Below are positions 1-5,051 of a stretch of DNA of 5,051 nt, piece by piece (the first letter of the stretch is position 1; every line of letters starts with the position of its first letter). This DNA comes from an uncultured Collinsella sp. (GTDB taxonomy: Bacteria; Actinomycetota; Coriobacteriia; Coriobacteriales; Coriobacteriaceae). Under the pieces are notes generated by a model. It was not told the origin of the DNA, made no database searches, and saw only the letters and a list, made by a program, of their open reading frames with translations. Location of the stretch: NCBI GenBank assembly GCA_958447915.1, contig CAUDCB010000150.1, positions 1 through 5,051 of the forward strand, given 5' to 3'. A program made the translations under genes and the position numbers.

Positions 1-1258
1 CGCACATCGTGGGCAGCTCAACGGTAGGCAGCGAGCCGCCACCGGGGGTCGACGATTCCTCGACGATCTCCACCTGAACGGCGCACGGGCAACCCGCCTT
101 ATCGAGCCCAACAACCATACGATCGCGCAGCTTGCGGGCACGACGCTCCAGATGAGCCTGCGGCAGCGTGAGCATGCTGAGCACCGGAATATCACGATGG
201 GCCACGTCGGCACCGTCCATGTAGATACGCAGTGTGGCCTCGAGCGCTGTAAGCGCCAACTTGCCCGGGCGCAGGGCGCGCATAAGCGGATGTGACCCGC
301 AGGCCTGGACCAGATCGCGACGGCCCATGATAATGCCCGCCTGCGCGGCACCGAGCAGCTTATCGCCCGAGCACGACACCAGATCGAGCCCCGCCGCGAC
401 CGAAGCCGACGTGGGCTCCTCGCCGCCGCGCACCAGGATGTCATCGGACAGGAGCGCACCCGACCCCTGGTCCTCATAGAACAGCAGGCCATGCTCGTGG
501 GCCAGAGCGGCAAGCTCCCGAGAACCCACCTCCTCGTGAAAGCCCTCGATGCGATAGTTGGAAGGATGGACCTTAAGGATCATCGCCGTATCGGGCGTAA
601 TGGCTTGCTCATAATCTGCCAGGTGCGTACGGTTGGTGGCCCCGACCTCGACGAGCTTGGCACCCGAGGCCTCCATAACATCGGGGATACGGAAGCTGCC
701 GCCGATCTCGACCAGCTCGCCGCGGCTGACGATGACCTCCTTGCCTGCGGCATGTGTCGCCAGCACCAGCAGCACCGCTGCGGCATTGTTGTTGACGACC
801 AACGCGTCCTCGGCACCGGTGAGCGAGCGGATCAGTTGCGCAGCGTGCTCCTTGCGCGACCCGCGCGAACAGGTGTCGACGCTGTACTCGAGCGTGCTAT
901 ACCCGCGCGCGACCTCGGCCACGGCTTTGGCAGCCGATTCCGCGAGCGGGGCGCGACCCAAGTTGGTATGGATGACCACACCCGTGGCATTAACCGCTGG
1001 GCGCAGGCTCGGCAGCGCAGAACGATGCGCGCGAAATTCAATGGCCGATGCCAGTTCGCGCTTAGAGCGCGGGGCATCACCGGCGCGAATGGCGGCCCGC
1101 TCCTCGTCCAGCTCGGCCGTGACGGCGGCATGCACCACCGCATCGCAGGTCTCCTCCGCCGCCTTCACCACCGGCCACTCGGCCAGCAGCTCGTTGACGG
1201 AAGGAATGGCGCGCAGGCGGGCGCGAACCTCATCGGACATGTTCTGGCTATCGCTCAT
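1..1258 (-). CDS. selA: SelA, L-seryl-tRNA(Sec) selenium transferase (3' end cut by window edge)
   Basis: SelA is a cytoplasmic PLP enzyme that converts Ser-tRNA(Sec) to Sec-tRNA(Sec) using selenophosphate. The reading frame from the ATG at 1258 is open to the left edge and gives 419 residues; the family is usually about 460, so some 40-50 C-terminal residues are missing. Visible family motifs are an N-terminal IPSVNELL (18-25), NATGVVIHTNLGRAPL (90-105), VNNNAAAVLL (155-164), ATNRTHLADY (207-216), KVHPSNYRIEGF (229-240) and SGDKLLG (297-303). Lys300 in the last motif aligns with the PLP lysine (K295 of E. coli SelA). The start is supported by GAAAGG six bases upstream; an internal Met7 is a weaker alternative. 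It follows the oxidoreductase gene by 51 nt and is probably cotranscribed with it. One oddity is GAAQAG after the PLP lysine, where most SelA proteins have GGPQAG. Identification is secure; the only uncertainty is the missing end. Confidence 0.97.
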   Translation of the reverse strand, partial: MSDSQNMSDEVRARLRAIPSVNELLAEWPVVKAAEETCDAVVHAAVTAELDEERAAIRAGDAPRSKRELASAIEFRAHRSALPSLRPAVNATGVVIHTNLGRAPLAESAAKAVAEVARGYSTLEYSVDTCSRGSRKEHAAQLIRSLTGAEDALVVNNNAAAVLLVLATHAAGKEVIVSRGELVEIGGSFRIPDVMEASGAKLVEVGATNRTHLADYEQAITPDTAMILKVHPSNYRIEGFHEEVGSRELAALAHEHGLLFYEDQGSGALLSDDILVRGGEEPTSASVAAGLDLVSCSGDKLLGAAQAGIIMGRRDLVQACGSHPLMRALRPGKLALTALEATLRIYMDGADVAHRDIPVLSMLTLPQAHLERRARKLRDRMVVGLDKAGCPCAVQVEIVEESSTPGGGSLPTVELPTMC

Positions 1259-1264
1259 GTGCGG

Positions 1265-1270
1265 CCTTTC
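1265..1270 (-). promoter_or_regulatory. Ribosome binding site of selA
   Basis: The minus strand reads GAAAGG, then six bases, then ATG at 1258. This supports Met1 rather than the in-frame Met7 as the selA start. Confidence 0.75.
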
Positions 1271-1282
1271 AAAGAAACGTGG

Positions 1283-1306
1283 ATCAGCCGAATACATCAG
1301 CTGAAT
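1283..1306. repeat. Short direct near-repeat in the oxidoreductase-selA gap
   Basis: Two 11-base copies, ATCAGCCGAAT (1283-1293) and ATCAGCTGAAT (1296-1306), differ at one base and are separated by two bases. The second contains the palindrome TCAGCTGA. On the transcribed strand, GAT(T)CAGC and GCTGATC could also form a 7-bp stem with a one-base bulge. The repeat sits just downstream of the oxidoreductase stop codon. Function is unknown; it may be chance. Confidence 0.5.
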
Positions 1307-1309
1307 CAA

Positions 1310-3427
1310 TTACTCGTCATTATCCCCGCGCGCGACAATCTTTTCCACGCGAACGGCATTTTCCTGGGTGAGTGCGGCGCCCGTAATGGGATCCCAGTGC
1401 AGTGGCGTATGGTCGAGTGGGCCAACGCCGAGCGCATGGGCGCCATCCGCGCCGGTGCCAAACGAACGCCCACCGGGAGCAGCCGACGTAAAAATGCACG
1501 CCGGATGTAGATACGGCGTCGTCTCCACGCGCACGCGGTCGCGGCCCATGTCGCTCACAAGCTCGACGACCTCGCCATTGGCGATACCCATGCGCGCAGC
1601 AGCATCGGCATTCATCTGCACGGCATCCAGATCCGACCCAGCCTCGGCGGCGCCGGCCGCCGCGAGCCTGCGCGAGGTGTGCGACTCAAAGGGACGGTTA
1701 CCGCTAATGAGGCGAAACATCCCCGGACCGGGCTCCACCATGGGCGCGATCCAGTCGGGCACACGACCCATGCCGGCTCGCTCCCACACGGCGCTTGCCA
1801 TCGCAACCTTGCCGCCGTTCAAGGGAATCGCCGGCTCGCCCGTACGCGAGGGCAGCGCGACGCCCGTGTCGGCCCAACCGCGCTCCTTGAGCTCGTCCAG
1901 ATCGATCCCAAAGGGCGCCACCTGGGCAGCCGCCAGATCGTCGGACGTAAACCGGAAGTACTCGCCCACGCCACAGGCCTGTGCCAGACCGGCAAAGATC
2001 TCCCGCCCCGGTCTTGTGTCGTCATGCAAAATGGGCAGCACGGAGTTGCGGTAGAACACACACGCGTCGTTGCGGCCCACGACCGTTCCCACGCCACGGT
2101 CGGTCTCCAGATACGTCACATCAGGCAGCACGAAGTCCGAAGCACGCGCTGTCTCGGACCAGCGAATATCAATCGTCACGAGCAAGTCGAGCTGCTCCAG
2201 AATCGAAAGCCAGGCCCCAACATTGCCATAGCCCGCACCGGGGTTACTGGCATAGACGATGAGCCCGCGCAAATCGCCGGCAAGAATCGACTGACCGATG
2301 GTCGTACACAGGCCGCGCACCGGATCGACCAGCGGATAGCGCTCGGACCCCAGCTTGGGCCCGCGCGGCACCGGCGGCGTCGCAAAGCGTGCGGGATCGA
2401 GGTCACCCAGCACGAGCGGCGTGGGCGGGTTGAGCGCGCCGCCCGCGTGTCCAATACAGCCCAGCAGCACATCGACCAGGCAGATAGCGCGCGCGGTCTG
2501 GGTGCTATTGGCATACGCGATACCGATGCCACCATGAAAGCCCGCATCCACAACAGCGGCAGGCGCGGCGGCAGCGAGATCGCGCGCCGTGGCGGCAATC
2601 TCTGCGGCCGGCACGTCGCACATCGACTCGGCCCACTCGGGCGTCCAAGCACGGGCCGCCTGCGCCAGCTCGTCAAAGCCCGTGGTATAGCGGGCAACGA
2701 ACTCGTGGTCGTACAAATCCTCGGCAATGAGCACATGGGCAATACCCAGCAGCAACGCCAGATCGCATCCGGGACGCACGCGCAGCCAGCGGTCGGCAAG
2801 CGCGGCCGAGCCGCTGCGCCGGGGGTCAACCACGATGATCTTCGCCCCGCGCCGGCGTGCATCGTTGAGCGCATCAACGGCCCCCATCGTCGACGAATCG
2901 ACAATGGAACGCCCCAAATACATGATGCAATCGGTATGTGACAGGTCGGAGGCGGGGCTGTAGCCCAGGCTGTGCTCCCAACCGGTAAGCCGGCTTACCT
3001 CGCAAGCGCCATCGGCACCGTACACGTTGGGCGAACCCAGCGCATGCATAAGGCGATACGCCCAGTAGCGGTCGAACGAGGGCACGCCGAGCGTCATGCC
3101 CAGCGCACGAGGCCCGTACTCATCAACAATCCCCAAAAGACGCTCGGCAATCTGAGTAAACGCCTCATCCCAGGTAATTGCATCAAACCCCGATCCATCC
3201 TGGCGGCGGCGCATGGGGTGCACGATGCGGTCGCGCTCGTCAAACGGCAGGGCCAGGCGATGGCGTCCGCGAGCGCACAGGGCACGCGCCGCGCATGGGT
3301 GCCCCGGCACCGGCAACTCGGCCACCACGCGACCGTCCTCAACGCGTGCCGCAAAGGCGCAATCGGCATAGCATCCCCCGCACGTGGTCACCACGGCGCG
3401 ACCGTCACACTCTACAGCAGATGCCAT
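1310..3427 (-). CDS. Molybdopterin-dependent oxidoreductase (DMSO reductase family), Cys-type, substrate unknown
   Basis: A 705-residue catalytic subunit of the Mo/W-bis-PGD (DMSO reductase) family, which transfers two electrons or an oxygen atom at a metal-pterin centre. The N-terminal 4Fe-4S site is CGGCYADC (Cys16, 19, 23) plus Cys51 in LCARG; Cys45 is nearby. GSPNVYGADGACEVSRL (131-147) puts Cys142 (codon TGC) where E. coli FdhF has selenocysteine. Other family signatures are AKIIVVDPRRS (195-205), YASNPGAG (392-399), ETARASDFVLPD (425-436) and a C-terminal pterin-dinucleotide-binding domain from about 570, including HPACIFTSAAPGG (641-653). There is no twin-arginine signal, so the enzyme is probably cytoplasmic. 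The start at 3427 is set by AAAGGGG eight bases upstream; the frame continues 52 codons further up, but those run through the focA terminator. No iron-sulfur or membrane subunit is adjacent. The His following Sec/Cys and the NPLRGQNN arginine motif of formate dehydrogenases are absent, so formate oxidation is not supported. The family call is firm; the reaction is unknown. Confidence 0.93.
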   Translation of the reverse strand: MASAVECDGRAVVTTCGGCYADCAFAARVEDGRVVAELPVPGHPCAARALCARGRHRLALPFDERDRIVHPMRRRQDGSGFDAITWDEAFTQIAERLLGIVDEYGPRALGMTLGVPSFDRYWAYRLMHALGSPNVYGADGACEVSRLTGWEHSLGYSPASDLSHTDCIMYLGRSIVDSSTMGAVDALNDARRRGAKIIVVDPRRSGSAALADRWLRVRPGCDLALLLGIAHVLIAEDLYDHEFVARYTTGFDELAQAARAWTPEWAESMCDVPAAEIAATARDLAAAAPAAVVDAGFHGGIGIAYANSTQTARAICLVDVLLGCIGHAGGALNPPTPLVLGDLDPARFATPPVPRGPKLGSERYPLVDPVRGLCTTIGQSILAGDLRGLIVYASNPGAGYGNVGAWLSILEQLDLLVTIDIRWSETARASDFVLPDVTYLETDRGVGTVVGRNDACVFYRNSVLPILHDDTRPGREIFAGLAQACGVGEYFRFTSDDLAAAQVAPFGIDLDELKERGWADTGVALPSRTGEPAIPLNGGKVAMASAVWERAGMGRVPDWIAPMVEPGPGMFRLISGNRPFESHTSRRLAAAGAAEAGSDLDAVQMNADAAARMGIANGEVVELVSDMGRDRVRVETTPYLHPACIFTSAAPGGRSFGTGADGAHALGVGPLDHTPLHWDPITGAALTQENAVRVEKIVARGDNDE

Positions 3428-3435
3428 CTCGATTA

Positions 3436-3442
3436 CCCCTTT
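3436..3442 (-). promoter_or_regulatory. Ribosome binding site that sets the oxidoreductase start
   Basis: AAAGGGG on the minus strand lies eight bases upstream of the ATG at 3427. An upstream in-frame ATG overlaps this site, so 3427 is the best start, and the longer reading frame beginning at 3583 is rejected. Confidence 0.85.
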
Positions 3443-3468
3443 CATCAGCCAAACACAACAGGCCAACA

Positions 3469-3482
3469 GCCCGGCAACGGGC
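3469..3482 (-). other. Small GC hairpin in the oxidoreductase leader
   Basis: The minus strand reads GCCCG-TTGC-CGGGC, a perfect 5-bp stem with a 4-base loop. It lies between the focA terminator and the oxidoreductase ribosome binding site. It has no following T-run, so it is not a terminator by itself. It contains the 8-mer CGTTGCCG that is also in the terminator loop. A role in leader structure is possible but unproven. Confidence 0.45.
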
Positions 3483-3491
3483 CCCAGACCC

Positions 3492-3527
3492 AAAAAGCCT
3501 CCCGCACGGCAACGCCCCGCGGGAGGC
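3492..3527 (-). terminator. Rho-independent terminator downstream of focA
   Basis: On the minus strand GCCTCCCGC (3527-3519) pairs perfectly with GCGGGAGGC (3505-3497) across a 13-base loop, which can form a further GGC/GCC pairing. TTTTT (3496-3492) follows directly. It begins 22 bases past the focA stop, so it should end the hycH-hycI-focA transcript. No T-run follows on the plus strand, so it acts in one direction only. Confidence 0.92.
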
Positions 3528-3549
3528 CCAACGTCAAACAGACGGTACC

Positions 3550-4389
3550 TTACGCCTCGGACTTCTTGGCGTAGATAAACCAATAGCCGAGCGCGATCAG
3601 AATCGCAACGCCCACGATGTTGCCCAGCGTGGCGGCGGACAGGTTAAACGCAATGCCCGCGGCGTTGAGCGCATCGGCGCCAGCGACCTTGGCACCATAG
3701 CCGCACGCGTGCATCACGGCACCCATGGGCAAAAAGTACATGTTGGCAACGCAGTGCTCAAAACCGCAGGCCACAAAGGCGGCGATGGGCAGCAGAATGC
3801 CCACGACCTTATCGACCACGGTCTTGCCGGCAGTACCGATCCACACGGCAAGGCACACAAAGATGTTGCACAGGATGCCGCGGAAGAAGATCGTCATCCA
3901 GTCGATCGTCACCTTGCCGGCGGCAACACTCACCATGGAGTTGGCGACCGCCTCGCCGTTGAGCTTATTGATGCCGGCCATGTACACCAAAAAGACGATG
4001 AACAGAGCACCGACAAAATTGCCGACCCACACGACGACCCAGGCCTTGAGCATCTGGACAAGGGTGATCTTTTTGCTCTTGAACGCGCAGACCATAAGCG
4101 AATTACCGGTAAACAGCTCGGCGCCGCACACCAGCACTAGCACCAGGCCCAGGCAAAAGCACAGGCCACCCACGACGCGCTGGGCACCCCAGCCCAGCGT
4201 GCTGTCGCTCAAAAATACCGTAAAGAACAGGCCACCGAAGGCAATAAACGCGCCGGCGAACATTGCCAAGACAAAGGCCTTTGAGACCGGCAGGTTAGCC
4301 TTGGTCACGCCGGCGGCCTCGGTCTTAGCCTCGATCGCGGCGGGCGCCAGGCAATTGGGAGCGGGGTACTCCACCTTGGAATCTGCCAT
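3550..4389 (-). CDS. focA: Formate/nitrite transporter family channel, FocA-like
   Basis: A 279-residue inner-membrane channel of the FNT family (usual length about 260-290), which forms pentamers that move formate or related small anions. About six hydrophobic segments are visible, near residues 37-60, 70-92, 113-138, 164-186, 193-220 and 250-273. Family motifs are AELFTGNSL (90-98), with Thr94 matching Thr91 of E. coli FocA, and GFEHCVANMY (209-218), with His212 matching the central pore His209. WVGNFVGAL (121-129) and LGNIVG (255-260) also match the family. The start at 4389 is chosen because a long Shine-Dalgarno match lies directly before it; an in-frame ATG 11 codons upstream lacks this support. 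The gene is 39 nt after hycI, in the same unit, and ends at a strong terminator. The FHL-maturation context favours formate over nitrite; sequence alone cannot exclude other monovalent anions. Confidence 0.94.
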   Translation of the reverse strand: MADSKVEYPAPNCLAPAAIEAKTEAAGVTKANLPVSKAFVLAMFAGAFIAFGGLFFTVFLSDSTLGWGAQRVVGGLCFCLGLVLVLVCGAELFTGNSLMVCAFKSKKITLVQMLKAWVVVWVGNFVGALFIVFLVYMAGINKLNGEAVANSMVSVAAGKVTIDWMTIFFRGILCNIFVCLAVWIGTAGKTVVDKVVGILLPIAAFVACGFEHCVANMYFLPMGAVMHACGYGAKVAGADALNAAGIAFNLSAATLGNIVGVAILIALGYWFIYAKKSEA

Positions 4390-4393
4390 GTCA

Positions 4394-4407
4394 ATCACTT
4401 CTTTCCT
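4394..4407 (-). promoter_or_regulatory. Ribosome binding site that sets the focA start
   Basis: The minus strand reads AGGAAAGAAGTGAT followed by four bases and the ATG at 4389. AAAGAAGTGAT closely resembles the full anti-16S complement AAGGAGGTGAT. This favours 4389 over the upstream in-frame ATG at 4422. Confidence 0.8.
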
Positions 4408-4428
4408 ATTCAGCAGAGGCAAGTGCTG

Positions 4429-4932
4429 CTATAGCTCCTGCCCCAAGCGGACAAAGTGGGAAAAGTCGTTGGCGGCCACGGCGTCGTACACGGCGTCGAC
4501 GGCGTCAAAGACCTCCGGGGACATGGGGTTGTAGAACTCCGTATCGCCCGGCTGGATCCCTATGAAGACGATATCTGCGCACGATTGCTCAATCTCTTCG
4601 ATCAAAATCGACAAGGGAAGCGAATGCGTGGTGAACATCGACTTGCGGGCCACATCGCGTTTGTCGAGCAAGCGGATGGCGCCGACGGGCAGCGCCATGT
4701 CTGCGGCATCGACCAACACCAGGCGCGGCGGACGCTCGCGCTTGATCTCGATGATGTCGTCCTCGGGCGTTTGACCGCCGTCAATGGTGTACCAGCCGGC
4801 AAGCGGCGCGTCTTCCATCTTTTTGGAGAGCACGGGGCCGGCGGCATCGTCGGCGCGCAGCACGCTTCCCGCCGTGAGCACGATGCCCGCAAACGGGGCG
4901 CCGTTCACACGTCCATCCGCAATGCGACCCAT
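4429..4932 (-). CDS. hycI: HycI, hydrogenase 3 maturation endopeptidase
   Basis: A 167-residue nickel-dependent aspartic-type protease of the HycI/HybD family. It removes the C-terminal tail of the [NiFe]-hydrogenase large subunit (HycE of formate hydrogenlyase) after nickel insertion, in the cytoplasm. Nickel-binding residues are in place: Asp29 in RADDAAGP (26-33), Asp75 in VDAADM (74-79) and His103 in TTHSLPL (101-107), matching Asp16, Asp62 and His90 of E. coli HycI. IDGGQTPEDDI (50-60) and FIGIQPGDTEFYNPMS (123-138) are typical of HycI rather than other hydrogenase proteases. The ATG at 4932 overlaps the upstream stop codon by one base (TAATG), with GGAAGG eight bases before it, implying translational coupling. 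The N-terminus is about 13 residues longer than in E. coli, and the usual GN(x4)DDG reads GS(x4)DDA. It is followed by focA after 39 nt. Identification is secure. Confidence 0.96.
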   Translation of the reverse strand: MGRIADGRVNGAPFAGIVLTAGSVLRADDAAGPVLSKKMEDAPLAGWYTIDGGQTPEDDIIEIKRERPPRLVLVDAADMALPVGAIRLLDKRDVARKSMFTTHSLPLSILIEEIEQSCADIVFIGIQPGDTEFYNPMSPEVFDAVDAVYDAVAANDFSHFVRLGQEL

Positions 4933-5051
4933 TACTGCAACCTTCCCGTCAGATACACGCCCGACACATCGCGCACGCGCTCAACCAGATCGCGGAACTT
5001 CATTAAGAACGCGACCTGCTGGGCATGCAGGCCAAAGTCGTCATCGAACAC
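4932..5051 (-). CDS. hycH: Probable HycH, formate hydrogenlyase maturation protein (C-terminal fragment)
   Basis: Only the last 39 codons and the stop are inside the window; the frame is open to the right edge. The fragment includes DDFGLHAQQVAFLMKFRDL and ends in VSGVYLTGRLQ. This ending resembles the C-terminus of E. coli HycH (...IYLMVRRLRD), and hycH directly precedes hycI in the E. coli hyc operon. HycH is needed for assembly of the FHL hydrogenase large subunit; its biochemical role is not well defined. The gene overlaps hycI by one base. The assignment relies on position and a short similarity seen by eye, so it is tentative. Another FHL-cluster protein is possible. Confidence 0.55.
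   Translation of the reverse strand: MFDDDFGLHAQQVAFLMKFRDLVERVRDVSGVYLTGRLQ
4941..4946 (-). promoter_or_regulatory. Ribosome binding site of hycI inside the upstream gene
   Basis: GGAAGG on the minus strand lies within the last codons of the upstream gene, eight bases before the hycI ATG. It supports the long N-terminus of HycI and translation coupled to the upstream stop codon. Confidence 0.75.

Noticed and set aside
491..1510. Plus-strand open frame of 339 codons opposite selA
   Set aside because: It covers the antisense of selA and the end of the oxidoreductase gene, shows no domain, and selA motifs are unambiguous.
1679..2941. Long plus-strand open frame of 420 codons opposite the oxidoreductase gene
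   Set aside because: It is antisense to a gene with clear family motifs, its product is rich in Arg, His and Gln with no recognisable domain, and such frames are common opposite GC-rich genes.
3002..3004. Possible selenocysteine codon in the oxidoreductase
   Set aside because: The codon at the metal-ligand position (Cys142) is TGC, not TGA, and the frame has no in-frame stop, so this protein is not a selenoprotein.
1310..3427. Annotation of the oxidoreductase as formate dehydrogenase or acetylene hydratase
   Set aside because: The His following Sec/Cys and the NPLRGQNN motif of formate dehydrogenases are missing, and the acetylene hydratase Asp next to the iron-sulfur Cys is Tyr here.
3428..3583. 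52-codon N-terminal extension of the oxidoreductase, with a hydrophobic stretch resembling a signal or anchor
   Set aside because: It overlaps the focA terminator and the end of focA, has no twin-arginine motif, and the Shine-Dalgarno site clearly serves the ATG at 3427.
3178..4140. Plus-strand open frame of 320 codons across focA and the intergenic region
   Set aside because: It spans the antisense of two real genes and a terminator, and its product is low-complexity and His/Gln/Arg-rich.
4390..4428. Small inverted repeat (AGCAG / CTGCT) in the hycI-focA gap as a terminator or regulator
   Set aside because: The stem is only about 5-6 bp with no T-run after it, and it is too weak to support a call.

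Overview
The window is a compact, high-GC bacterial segment in which every supported gene lies on the minus strand. Reading right to left (the direction of transcription), the order is: the 3' end of a probable hycH, then hycI (endopeptidase that matures the large subunit of the hydrogenase in formate hydrogenlyase), focA (formate channel), a stand-alone molybdopterin oxidoreductase, and selA (selenocysteine synthase), which runs off the left edge. The high GC content, strong Shine-Dalgarno sites and combination of formate hydrogenlyase (FHL) and selenocysteine genes would fit a gut actinobacterium of the Coriobacteriia such as Collinsella. That placement is inferred from protein flavour and gene content, not from a marker gene.

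Right part (about 3490-5051): hycH' and hycI overlap by one base (TAATG), so they are probably translationally coupled. focA follows after 39 nt with its own Shine-Dalgarno site. A strong intrinsic terminator (3492-3527, minus-strand orientation) closes this unit. Its theme is formate oxidation to H2 and CO2: HycI (and probably HycH) mature the hydrogenase, and FocA moves formate across the membrane. The catalytic FHL genes presumably lie upstream, beyond position 5051.

Left part (1-3427): a 705-residue Mo/W-bis-pterin oxidoreductase with a 4Fe-4S site is followed after 51 nt by selA. The oxidoreductase carries Cys, not selenocysteine, at the likely metal-ligand position and lacks the His and Arg found in formate dehydrogenases. 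Its substrate is therefore unknown, despite a neighbourhood suggesting formate metabolism. selA would supply selenocysteine for a selenoprotein, most plausibly an FHL formate dehydrogenase encoded elsewhere.

There is no gene-free stretch above 300 bases; the longest gap is the 122-nt focA/oxidoreductase intergenic region. No RNA gene, CRISPR array, insertion sequence or other mobile element was seen. The families are known. The open points are the unassigned oxidoreductase, its transcription downstream of a terminator, and small departures from family motifs in SelA and HycI.
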